DNA from: Pseudomonas frederiksbergensis
GTDB taxonomy: Bacteria > Pseudomonadota > Gammaproteobacteria > Pseudomonadales > Pseudomonadaceae
Assembly: GCF_003732705.1 (NCBI RefSeq)
Contig: NZ_MOBR01000014.1
Location: 1 to 64,000, forward strand
Direction: 5' to 3'
DNA: 64,000 nt
Shown in pieces: positions 16,006 to 24,700 of this stretch (position 1 is the stretch's first letter; each line of letters opens with the position of its first letter). The notes beneath the pieces were generated by a model. That model did no database searches and had not been told where the DNA came from. It saw only the letters and a program-made list of their open reading frames with translations. A program made the translations under genes and the position numbers.

Positions 16006-17205
16006 ATGGCGAAGATTGTATGCGTGCTCTACGACGACCCCATCACCGGACAACCCGAGACTTATGCGCGAGACGGCCTGCCGACTCTCGAACGCTACCC
16101 TGACGGCCAGACCCTGCCGACCCCGAATGCCATCGACTTCACGCCTGGCACCTTGCTCGGCAGCGTGTCCGGCGAGTTGGGCTTGCGTAAATACCTGGAA
16201 TCCAACGGCCACACATTGGTGGTCACATCCAGCAAGGACGGCGCGGACAGCGTGCTCGACCGCGAATTGCACGACGCCGAGATCATCATTTCCCAACCGT
16301 TCTGGCCGGCGTACATGACCGCCGAACGGATGGACAAGGCACCGAAGTTGAAGATGATCGTCACCGCCGGTATCGGTTCCGATCACACCGACTTGCAAGG
16401 CGCCATGGACCGTGGCATCACGGTCGCCGAAGTGACGTATTGCAACAGCAACAGCGTGGCCGAGCATGTGGTGATGAGCGTGCTGGCGCTGGTGCGCAAC
16501 TATATTCCGTCACACAACTGGGTGCTCAAGGGCGGCTGGAATATCGCCGATTGCGTGGCCCGTTCCTACGATGTGGAAGGCATGCATGTCGGCACTGTCG
16601 CGGCCGGTCGCATTGGTCTGCGGGTATTGCGTCTGCTCAAGCCGTTCGACATGCACCTGCACTACATGGATCGCCATCGCCTGCCGGAAGCCGTGGAAAA
16701 AGAGCTGAACCTGACCTACCACTCGACCCTGGAAAGCCTGGCGAAAGTCTGCGATGTGGTCACGCTCAACTGCCCGCTGCACCCGGAAACCGAGCACATG
16801 GTCAACGCCGAGTCGCTGAAGAATTTCAAGCGCGGCGCGTACCTGATCAACACCGCCCGGGGCAAGCTGTGTGATCGCGATGCGATTGCGGCGGCCCTGG
16901 AAAGCGGCCAGTTGGCGGGTTACGCCGGTGATGTCTGGTTCCCGCAACCGGCACCCGAGGATCACCCTTGGCGCAGCATGCCCAACCACGGGATGACGCC
17001 GCATATTTCCGGCACCAGCCTGTCGGCCCAGGCGCGTTATGCGGCGGGTACCCGGGAGATTCTTGAATGCTATTTCGAGAACCGACCGATTCGCGATGAA
17101 TACCTAATCGTGCAGGGTGGTGAGTTGGCCGGAGTCGGCGCGCATTCGTACAGCGCGGGCAACGCCACCAAGGGCTCTGAAGAAGCAGAACGCTTCAAGA
17201 AATGA
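16006..17205 (+). CDS. fdh: NAD-dependent formate dehydrogenase
   Basis: This 399-residue cytosolic enzyme oxidises formate to CO2 and makes NADH. The start at 16006 gives MAKIVCVLYDDPITGQP, the known N-terminus of the Pseudomonas sp. 101-type enzyme, and the length matches that family (about 400). The NAD site is VGTVAAGRIGLRVLR with the cofactor Asp in HYMDRHRL. Catalytic residues are present: Arg285 (NTARGKLC) and His333 (TPHISGTSL). Substrate-pocket motifs FWPAYMT and YCNSNSVAEHV are seen. It needs no metal or cofactor other than NAD. It is coupled by ATGA overlap to an HPP protein. Confidence 0.95.
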   Translation: MAKIVCVLYDDPITGQPETYARDGLPTLERYPDGQTLPTPNAIDFTPGTLLGSVSGELGLRKYLESNGHTLVVTSSKDGADSVLDRELHDAEIIISQPFWPAYMTAERMDKAPKLKMIVTAGIGSDHTDLQGAMDRGITVAEVTYCNSNSVAEHVVMSVLALVRNYIPSHNWVLKGGWNIADCVARSYDVEGMHVGTVAAGRIGLRVLRLLKPFDMHLHYMDRHRLPEAVEKELNLTYHSTLESLAKVCDVVTLNCPLHPETEHMVNAESLKNFKRGAYLINTARGKLCDRDAIAAALESGQLAGYAGDVWFPQPAPEDHPWRSMPNHGMTPHISGTSLSAQARYAAGTREILECYFENRPIRDEYLIVQGGELAGVGAHSYSAGNATKGSEEAERFKK

Positions 17206-17735
17206 CGTCGACCTCGACAGAAGCGGGCCAGAAACCTGGCCCCACTCGGCGCATCCGGGCCCTTTCGCTGTTGTGGATCGGGCTCGGTGCTTTTCTTGGC
17301 TTGGCGGGGTTGGGCGCGATGGCTCTTAACACTGGGCAGCCGTGGTTGATCGGCTCCTTTGGCGCTAGCGGTGTGCTGCTGTTCGCGTATCCGGAAGGAC
17401 CGTTTTCCCAGGTGCGCAACGTGATTGGCGGACACCTGCTGACCTCGTTTGTCGCGCTGGCCTGCTTGCAGCTCTTCGGGCCGGGACTGCTGCCGATGGC
17501 GCTGGCTGGCGCCTTGGCGACAGTGTTGATGGTAGTCACCCGCACCGTTCACCCGCCGGCGGGCGGCAACCCGGTTATCGTGTTCATGACACAACCGGGC
17601 TGGTCGTTCCTGCTGGTGCCTACCTTGGGCGGTGCCTGTCTGTTGATGCTGACAGCATGGCTGTATTGGAAAGGCATACGTTGGCTTCAGCAGCATGTCA
17701 GCGGCTTGCCGAAGAAAGAGAACACATTTACATAA
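17202..17735 (+). CDS. HPP-family membrane protein, possible nitrite carrier
   Basis: This 177-residue protein has about four membrane helices and the signature RTVHPPAGGNPVIVF that names the HPP family. FGASGVLLFAYPEGPFSQVRNVIGGHLL is the other conserved block. Plant and cyanobacterial HPP proteins have been reported as nitrite transporters. The gene overlaps the fdh stop by four bases (ATGA), so the two are translated together, and it faces the nirBD operon across a REPIN array. A role in moving nitrite, or formate, across the inner membrane is plausible but unproven. Confidence 0.85.
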   Translation: MTSTSTEAGQKPGPTRRIRALSLLWIGLGAFLGLAGLGAMALNTGQPWLIGSFGASGVLLFAYPEGPFSQVRNVIGGHLLTSFVALACLQLFGPGLLPMALAGALATVLMVVTRTVHPPAGGNPVIVFMTQPGWSFLLVPTLGGACLLMLTAWLYWKGIRWLQQHVSGLPKKENTFT

Positions 17736-17744
17736 CGCTGCAGG

Positions 17745-18240
17745 AGCAAAGCTTGCTCGCGATGGCGGTGAGTCAGTCAATATTAATGTGCCTGACCCAC
17801 CGCCATCGCGAGCAAGCTCGCTCCCACAATTGATCTCCGTCGGACGCATGTTCCGCGTACAGCACAAATCCCCTGTGGGAGCGAGCCTGCTCGCGAAGGG
17901 GCCGGCACATTCAGTATCAATGCCGGCTGACACGCCGCCTTCGCGAGCAGGCTCACTCCCACAATTGAGCTCTGTCGGACGCATGTTCCGCGTACAGCAC
18001 AAATCCCCTGTGGGAGCGAGCTTGCTCGCGAAGGGGCCGGCACATCCAGCATTGATGTCGGCTGACACTCCGCCTTCGCGAGCAGGCTCACTCCCACAAT
18101 TGAGCTCTGTCGGACACATGTTCCGCGTACAGCACAAATCCCCTGTGGGAGCGAGCTTGCTCGCGAAGGGGCCGGCACATTCAGCATCGATGTTGCCTGA
18201 CACTCCGCCTTCGCGAGCAAGCCCGCTCCCACAGGGTTTG
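17745..18240. repeat. REPIN array, three and a half units of about 135 bp
   Basis: One short REP pair (17745-17828) precedes units starting near 17875, 18010 and 18145. Linkers carry CTCCGTCGGACGCATGTTCC and ACAGCACAAATCCCC, the same as at 14.5-14.8 kb. It separates the convergent HPP and nirD genes. Confidence 0.93.
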
Positions 18241-18244
18241 TGCA

Positions 18245-18631
18245 CTATCGGGCTGTGAGTGTTCCGATCTCCACCACCCCGCCGCTCAACCGCACCGGCC
18301 AAACCCGCAGCCGCTGTTGCGGATACTCCAGGCAACTGCCGTCCTCGAGCCGGTAATGCTGTTTGTAGATCGGTGACGCCACCACCAGATCACCCTTGAT
18401 GTTGCCGACCAAGCCACGACCGATCACATTCGCCCCGGATTGCGGGTCGTGGTTGTCGATGGCAAACAGGGTCTGGCCCTCGGCATCCGGCAGGTAGAAC
18501 AGCGCCACTTGGGCGCCGTCGAGCCACACGACCACGCCGGAATTGTCGACCAGGTCCTGTTGCGCGCACACGGTTTGCCAGGCCTCGGCATGTTTCAGAA
18601 CAGCACTGCGCTGGATGTTGGATGGGCTCAT
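18245..18631 (-). CDS. nirD: nitrite reductase small subunit NirD
   Basis: This 128-residue protein has a Rieske-like fold without the iron ligands, as is normal for NirD: SGVVVWLDGAQVALFYLP, LFAIDNHDPQSGANVIGRG, and VASPIYKQHYRLEDGSCLEYP. It stabilises NirB in the cytosolic NADH nitrite reductase. The start at 18631 was chosen because ATG overlaps the nirB stop (TGATG), giving translational coupling; a longer upstream frame lies inside nirB. Confidence 0.93.
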   Translation of the reverse strand: MSPSNIQRSAVLKHAEAWQTVCAQQDLVDNSGVVVWLDGAQVALFYLPDAEGQTLFAIDNHDPQSGANVIGRGLVGNIKGDLVVASPIYKQHYRLEDGSCLEYPQQRLRVWPVRLSGGVVEIGTLTAR

Positions 18632-21192
18632 CAGGCAATCTCCTCGGTGACCGGGATCAGGTTGAGTTCGGCGGCCATGATCGGGCGCCGTTGGCCGCGT
18701 TCCTGGACAAAGTGGATGTCCGGGTCCGGGCGTTTGTCGTTGACGAAGGTGCGGAAGCGCTTGAGTTTTTCCGGGTCTTTCAGGGCGTTGGCCCATTCGC
18801 ATTCATAGCGATCGACCACCAGTTGCATCTGCGCTTCGAGCTCAGCGCCGAGCCCAAGGCTGTTGTTGATGATCACGTCCTTGAGGAAATCCAGACCACC
18901 CTCCAGGCTCTCGCGCCAGACCGAGGTGCGCTGCAATTTATCGGCGGTGCGGATGTAGAACATCAGGAAGCGGTCGATGTAGCGGATCAGGGTTTCATCA
19001 TCGAGGTCGGTGGCGAACAGCTCGGCGTGACGCGGGCGCATGCCGCCATTGCCGGCGATGTAGAGGTTCCAGCCTTTCTCGGTGGCGATCACGCCCACGT
19101 CCTTGCTCTGCGCTTCGGCGCATTCCCGAGTGCAACCGGACACGGCGAATTTGAGTTTGTGCGGCGAGCGCAGGCCCTTGTAGCGATCTTCGATCAACAG
19201 CGCCATTTTCACGCTGTCCTGCACGCCATAACGGCACCAGGTGCTGCCGACGCAGGACTTCACCGTGCGGGTCGATTTGCCGTAGGCGTGCCCGGTTTCG
19301 AATCCGGCTTCGATCAGTTCGCTCCAGATGTCCGGCAACTCATGCAATTGCGCGCCGAACAGGTCGATGCGCTGGCCGCCGGTGATTTTGGTGTAGAGGT
19401 CGTATTTCTTCGCCACCACGCCAATCGCGATCAGCTTGTCGGCGGTGATCTCGCCACCGGGGATGCGCGGCACCACGGAGTACGTGCCGTTTTTCTGCAT
19501 GTTGGCCATGAAGGTGTCGTTGGTGTCCTGCAACGGCACCAGCGACGGGTCCATGATCGGCTGGTTCCAGCACGACGCGAGGATCGAGCCCACCGCCGGT
19601 TTGCACACGTCGCAACCGGTGTGGCCACGGCCATGCTTGGCCAGCAATTCTTCGAAGGTGATCACCCCTTCCACCCGCACCAGCGCATAGAGTTCCTGAC
19701 GGGTGTAAGCGAAGTGTTCGCACAGGCTCTTGTCGACGCTGACGCCACGGGCGATCAACTCATGCTCGAAAACTTGCTTGAGCAACCCGGCGCAACCACC
19801 GCAACCGGTGCAGGCCTTGGTTTGCGACTTGAGCAGGCCGAGGTCGGTGCAGCCGCCGTCGATGGCCGAGCAAATCGCACCTTTGGTGACGTTATGGCAC
19901 GAGCACACCGTGGCCGATTCGGGCAGTGCGCCGGGGCCGAGGGTCGGCGCGCCTTCGGACGACGGCAGGATCAGGCTGGCCGGTTCCGCCGGCAACGCAA
20001 TGGCGTTCTGCATGTATTGCAGCAGTGTGTCGTAGTAGCTGTTGTCACCGACCAACACCGCACCCAAAACATACTTGCCAGTGGCGTCCACCACCAACCG
20101 ACGGTAACTGGCCGTCGCTTCGTCGATGAACTGATAACTGCGTGCGCCCGGCGTATGGGCGTGGGCATCGCCGATGGAACCGACGTCAACGCCCAGCAGT
20201 TTGAGCTTGGTCGACATGTCCGCGCCCAGGAACGGTTCGGCAGTCTGGTTGCACACCTTTGCCGCAACGCCACGGGCCATCTGGTAGCCCGGCGCGACCA
20301 AGCCGAACAGGCTGCCATTCCACGCCGCGCACTCGCCGATGGCGTAGATATTCGGGTCGCTGCTCAGGCATTCGTCGTTGATCACCACACCGCCGCGCGG
20401 GCCGATGTCCAAGGCACATTGCCGGGCCAGCGCATCTTGCGCACGGATACCGGCGGAGAACACGATCAGATCGGTTTCGAGAAATTCGTCGTTGGCAAAA
20501 TTCATCCGGTAGCGGTAATCCACGCCCGCGCTGATCGACTGGGTGGCACGGGACACATGCACACCGACGCCCAGCCGTTCGATTTGCGTCTTCAGCGCCA
20601 GACCGCCGAAGTCATCCAACTGCACCGGCATCAACCGTGGGGCGAACTCGACGACGTGCGCTTCCAGCCCCAGGCTCTTCAGCGCGTTGGCGGCTTCCAG
20701 GCCAAGCAAGCCACCGCCGACCACCACACCGCGCCGAGCGTTGGCCGCCGCCGCACGAATGGCGTCGAGGTCTTCCAGCGTGCGATACACCAACCGCGAA
20801 TCGCCCTCGGCGCCGTCGATGGGCGGCACAAACGGATAGGAGCCGGTGGCCAGAATCAACTTGTCGTAAGCGACGCAGCCCTGGGCCGTAATCACTTCGA
20901 AACGGGCGCGGTCGATTTCCAGCACCGGCACACCCAGATGCAGCGTGACGCCGGGCGTCTGGTACAGCGACGCGTCCGATAGCGCCAGCGACTCGGCATC
21001 GCGACCGGTGAAATACTCGGACAGATGCACGCGGTCATAGGCCCGCATCGGCTCTTCGCTGAAGACGTGCAGGCGGTATTGATTCAGCACGCCGCGCTCG
21101 ATCAGTTGTTCGACGCAATGATGGCCGACCATGCCATTGCCGATCACGATCAGCGTTTGCAGTTTGTTCAACGCGGCAACATTGGAATTCAT
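18631..21192 (-). CDS. nirB: NADH-dependent nitrite reductase large subunit NirB
   Basis: This 853-residue cytosolic siroheme enzyme reduces nitrite to ammonium with six electrons from NADH. Domains in order: FAD/NAD part (VIGNGMVGHH near residue 15, VGGGLLGLEAANAL near 150); a BFD-like [2Fe-2S] domain (CSCHNVTKGAICSAIDGG, CTGCGGC, about 420-475); and the sulfite/nitrite reductase part with cluster and siroheme cysteines in CVGSTWCRYG and VSGCTRECAEAQSKD. The start at 21192 has AAGGG about 9 bases upstream. Transcription appears to come from a sigma-54 promoter and to pass a terminator in the leader. Confidence 0.95.
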   Translation of the reverse strand: MNSNVAALNKLQTLIVIGNGMVGHHCVEQLIERGVLNQYRLHVFSEEPMRAYDRVHLSEYFTGRDAESLALSDASLYQTPGVTLHLGVPVLEIDRARFEVITAQGCVAYDKLILATGSYPFVPPIDGAEGDSRLVYRTLEDLDAIRAAAANARRGVVVGGGLLGLEAANALKSLGLEAHVVEFAPRLMPVQLDDFGGLALKTQIERLGVGVHVSRATQSISAGVDYRYRMNFANDEFLETDLIVFSAGIRAQDALARQCALDIGPRGGVVINDECLSSDPNIYAIGECAAWNGSLFGLVAPGYQMARGVAAKVCNQTAEPFLGADMSTKLKLLGVDVGSIGDAHAHTPGARSYQFIDEATASYRRLVVDATGKYVLGAVLVGDNSYYDTLLQYMQNAIALPAEPASLILPSSEGAPTLGPGALPESATVCSCHNVTKGAICSAIDGGCTDLGLLKSQTKACTGCGGCAGLLKQVFEHELIARGVSVDKSLCEHFAYTRQELYALVRVEGVITFEELLAKHGRGHTGCDVCKPAVGSILASCWNQPIMDPSLVPLQDTNDTFMANMQKNGTYSVVPRIPGGEITADKLIAIGVVAKKYDLYTKITGGQRIDLFGAQLHELPDIWSELIEAGFETGHAYGKSTRTVKSCVGSTWCRYGVQDSVKMALLIEDRYKGLRSPHKLKFAVSGCTRECAEAQSKDVGVIATEKGWNLYIAGNGGMRPRHAELFATDLDDETLIRYIDRFLMFYIRTADKLQRTSVWRESLEGGLDFLKDVIINNSLGLGAELEAQMQLVVDRYECEWANALKDPEKLKRFRTFVNDKRPDPDIHFVQERGQRRPIMAAELNLIPVTEEIA

Positions 21193-21231
21193 AAGAAGCA
21201 CCCTTGGCACGGCCAATCACGGTTCAAAAAG

Positions 21232-21268
21232 CAAAAAAAAACGCCTGAAACCTTGCGGTTCCAGGCGT
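21232..21268 (-). terminator. intrinsic terminator inside the nirB leader (attenuator)
   Basis: On the minus strand ACGCCTGGAACC-GCAA-GGTTTCAGGCGT makes a 12-bp stem with one G-U pair and a GCAA loop, followed at once by eight T residues. It lies about 40 bp before the nirB ATG and after the likely promoter, so it can only act on the nirBD transcript itself. Confidence 0.8.
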
Positions 21269-21409
21269 CTTTGCCTGTTCTTTTGCGGTGTTGAAACCCG
21301 ACGTCTATGCCGGATTCACCGATGTTGCCCACGACCTGTTGGCCATTCGATCGTCGTTGACCGAGGGGGCGACCCACTGCGTGTTTGGCAGTGGGTTTGA
21401 ACAAGGGCT

Positions 21410-21426
21410 TGCAGCGATTGTGCCAA
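21410..21426 (-). promoter_or_regulatory. sigma-54 promoter for nirBD
   Basis: On the minus strand TTGGCACAATCGCTGCAA fits the -24 TGGCAC / -12 TGCA pattern with exactly ten bases between GG and GC. Transcription would start near 21398, leaving a leader of about 200 bases before nirB. Confidence 0.65.
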
Positions 21427-21500
21427 TCGACGCGAGCCAGAAGCCACGGTGCTCGGAGGTAATCACACCGGTGGGAAACGGTGTTATCGCGCCTCCGACT

Positions 21501-21528
21501 GGTGCACGGCGCCATATAAAAGTGCACC
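21501..21528. promoter_or_regulatory. paired GTGCAC sites, candidate NtrC enhancer
   Basis: GGTGCAC (21501-21507) and GTGCACC (21522-21528) are inverted copies of the NtrC half-site. The spacing is wider than the usual single NtrC palindrome, so these may be halves of two sites. They lie about 80-100 bp upstream of both sigma-54 promoters, a good place for a shared enhancer. Confidence 0.45.
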
Positions 21529-21604
21529 GAATACACATGGCGGCATGCCGGATAAGGGAACAAATTCCGCGAATTATCTGCCGCTCAAGACTGAAAAATA
21601 CTTC

Positions 21605-21620
21605 TGGCGCGTGACTTGCT
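21605..21620 (+). promoter_or_regulatory. sigma-54 promoter for nasA
   Basis: TGGCGCG-TGAC-TTGCT matches the sigma-54 consensus TGGCNNG-N4-TTGCW, with GG and GC ten bases apart. Transcription would start near 21632, giving a leader of about 135 bases that contains a hairpin and a terminator. Confidence 0.7.
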
Positions 21621-21636
21621 AGTAACACTCAAACCA

Positions 21637-21723
21637 AGCAGTCAACGCTGATTGCTCACCTACGACAAAGGCGCCGTGTAACTCCCCGTTTTTTTAACGG
21701 AGGGTCACATGGCGCTTTTTTTT
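21637..21723 (+). terminator. leader hairpin plus intrinsic terminator before nasA
   Basis: A first hairpin (AGCAGTCA-ACGC-TGATTGCT, 21637-21656) is followed by a long terminator stem: GCGCCGTGT pairs with ACATGGCGC around an inner CCGTT/AACGG stem. TTTTTTTT follows at 21716-21723. The gene starts 45 bp later. Hairpin followed by terminator in an assimilation leader is the arrangement read by ANTAR antiterminators such as NasT/NasR. Confidence 0.75.
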
Positions 21724-21767
21724 GTTTTGGGGTCGGGCAACTGCAGGCAAGAGATCAAGGGGCGAGG

Positions 21768-24700
21768 ATGACAAACACCAGCGTACGCAGCGTCTGTCCC
21801 TATTGTGGCGTGGGTTGCGGCATCGTCATGCAGGTTGAAGACAACCGGGTCATCAAGGTCACCGGCGACAAGACCCATCCGACCAACTTCGGTCGGCTCT
21901 GCACCAAGGGCAGCACGTGCGGCCAGGCGCTCGCCGAGTCGGGGCGGATGGAAAATGCCTTCTTGCGCCACGAGCGCAGCCGGGATCCGGTGCGCATCGC
22001 CATGGACCAGGCCATCAGCGAAACCGCCAGCCGATTGCGCGCCATCCTTGATCGACACGGCCCGGATGCGTTGGCGTTCTACGTGTCCGGGCAGATGTCG
22101 CTGGAGGCTCAGTACCTGATCAACAAGTTGGCCAAAGGCTTTGTCCGCACCAATAACATCGAATCCAATTCGCGCCTGTGCATGGCCAGCGCCGGCAGCG
22201 GCTACAAGCTTTCCCTCGGCTCTGACGGGCCACCGGGCTCCTACGAGGACTTCGATCACGCCGAGCTGTTCTTCGTGATCGGCGCCAACATGGCCGACTG
22301 TCACCCGATTCTGTTCCTGCGCATGATGGATCGGGTCAAGGCCGGGGCGAGGCTGATTGTGGTCGATCCACGACGCAGCGCCACGGCGGACAAGGCCGGT
22401 TTGTTCCTGCAAATCAAACCCGGCACAGACTTGGCCTTGCTCAATGGCCTGCTGCATCTGCTGGTGAAAAACGGCCACACCGACCCGCACTTCATCGCCT
22501 CGTTTACTGAAGGTTGGGACGTCATGCCGGCGTTCCTCGAAGACTATCCGCCGCACACCGTCGCCGAGATCGCCGGCATTCCCGAGGCCGACATTCGTCA
22601 GGCCGCAGAATGGATCGGCCGGGCCGCCGAGTGGATGAGTTGCTGGACCATGGGCCTCAACCAAAGTACCCACGGCACCTGGAACACCAACGCCCTGTGC
22701 AATCTGCACCTGGCCACCGGAGCGATTTGCCGACCGGGCAGCGGGCCGTTTTCCCTGACCGGGCAACCGAATGCCATGGGTGGTCGTGAAATGGGCTACA
22801 TGGGCCCCGGCTTGCCGGGGCAGCGCTCGGTGCTGGTCGAGGCGGATCGGCAATTCATCGAAGACCTGTGGCGCATCCCCCACGACAGCCTCCCCCGGAA
22901 AGTCGGCGGTGGCACCGTGGCGATGTTCGAGCAAATGAGCGCCGGCCAGATCAAGGCCTGCTGGATCATCTGCACCAACCCGGTCGCCTCGGCCCCCAAC
23001 CGGCAGACAGTCATCGAAGGCTTGCAGACTGCCGAACTGGTCATCACTCAGGACGCGTTTCTCGACACCGAAACCAATCGCTACGCCGACATTCTCCTGC
23101 CCGGTGCGCTGTGGGCCGAGGCCGAGGGCGTGATGATCAATTCCGAACGCAACCTGACGCTGATGCAAAAAGCCGTGGAACCGCCCGGCGAGGCGCTGGC
23201 CGACTGGCAGATCATCGCCAGGGTTGCCTGCGAAATGGGCTTCGCCGAGGCCTTCACTTACACCTGCGCATCGGAGGTGTTTGAAGAGATCAAACAGGCC
23301 TGGAACCCGAAGACTGGCTACGACATTCGCGGTGCCAGTTATGCGCGGCTGCGGGACCAACCGCTGCAATGGCCCTGCGCGGCAGACGACGGCGCGGATC
23401 GCAATCCGATCCGCTACCTGAACAACGGTGTGAGCCAGACGCTCAAGGTCGAAGCCGACGGCAACCGACCCGCCATCGTGTTCGCCACCGAGCGCGGCAA
23501 AGGCATCTTCCTCCCGCGTCCGCACCTGTCGCCAGCAGAGATGCCGGACGAGGATTTCCCCTTTGTGCTCAACACCGGTCGCTTGCAGCACCAATGGCAC
23601 ACCCTGACCAAGACCGGCAAAGTCGCGACCCTGAACAAGCTGAATCCGGGGCCTTTCGTCGAGATTCATCCGGAAGATGCCGCCAGCCTCGGGATAAAAG
23701 ACAAGGATCACGTCGAGGTGCGCTCTGTGCGTGGCCGGGCGGTGTTGCCAGCCGTGGTCACCGACCGGGTGCGCCAGGGCAACTGTTTTGCGCCCTTCCA
23801 CTGGAACGATGTGTTTGGTGAAAACCTGGCCATCAACGCGGTGACCAACGACGCCGTCGATCCGATTTCGCTCCAGCCTGAATTCAAGTTTTGCGCCGTC
23901 GCCCTGCAACGGGTGGAATTGATCGAGCATCAGTTTCTCGACGCGCCGGCTGTTATCGACATTCCCCCCTTACCTGAGGAATTGCCCATGTCGCGCATCG
24001 AGGCCTTCGCCGATCTCGCCGGCATCAGTCGCGTGCCTTCTGCGCAACTGAGCGACAGTGAACGCACCTACCTCGCCGGTTTTCTCAGCGGCTTGCAGTC
24101 CCCGGCCGGGCGCCAGGCGGGTGGCGTCCCTGCCCTGCCCGCCAATGCGCCGCTGGCCGACAATACTCGGTTATGGCTGGACGGTTTGCTGGGTGGGTTG
24201 TTCAGCCGCGTCGAGTCTGGCGCGCCACAACTGACCTGTGACAGCGTTCCCGGCGTGACCTTGCTGTGGGCCTCGCAAACCGGTAACGCCGAAGCCCTGG
24301 CCGAGCGTTTTGCCACGCGGTTGCGTAACGACGGGATCGCCGTGGAGCTGAGCGCGATGGCGGACTTCCCGGCGAACAAACTGGCAAGCACCCACACACT
24401 GGCCCTGATCAGCAGCACTTTCGGCGACGGCGATCCGCCGGATAATGGCGAAGGTTTCTGGCACACCCTGAGTACCGCTCAAACCCGTCTGGACTCCCTG
24501 CGTTATGCGGTTCTGGCGCTGGGCGATCCCAATTACGACCAGTTCTGCAAGCACGGTAAGCAACTCGATCAACGCCTGCAGGAATTAGGCGCGACCCGGT
24601 TACTGGATCGGGTGGATTGCGATACCGAATTCGAAGAACGCGCGGAGGCTTGGCTGAGCCAATTCCAACGAACGCTGAAACCGACGGCACCGAGCATGGC

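Noticed and set aside
18622..20982. 786-codon plus-strand frame across nirB
   Set aside because: Antisense shadow of nirB; the minus strand carries all conserved motifs.
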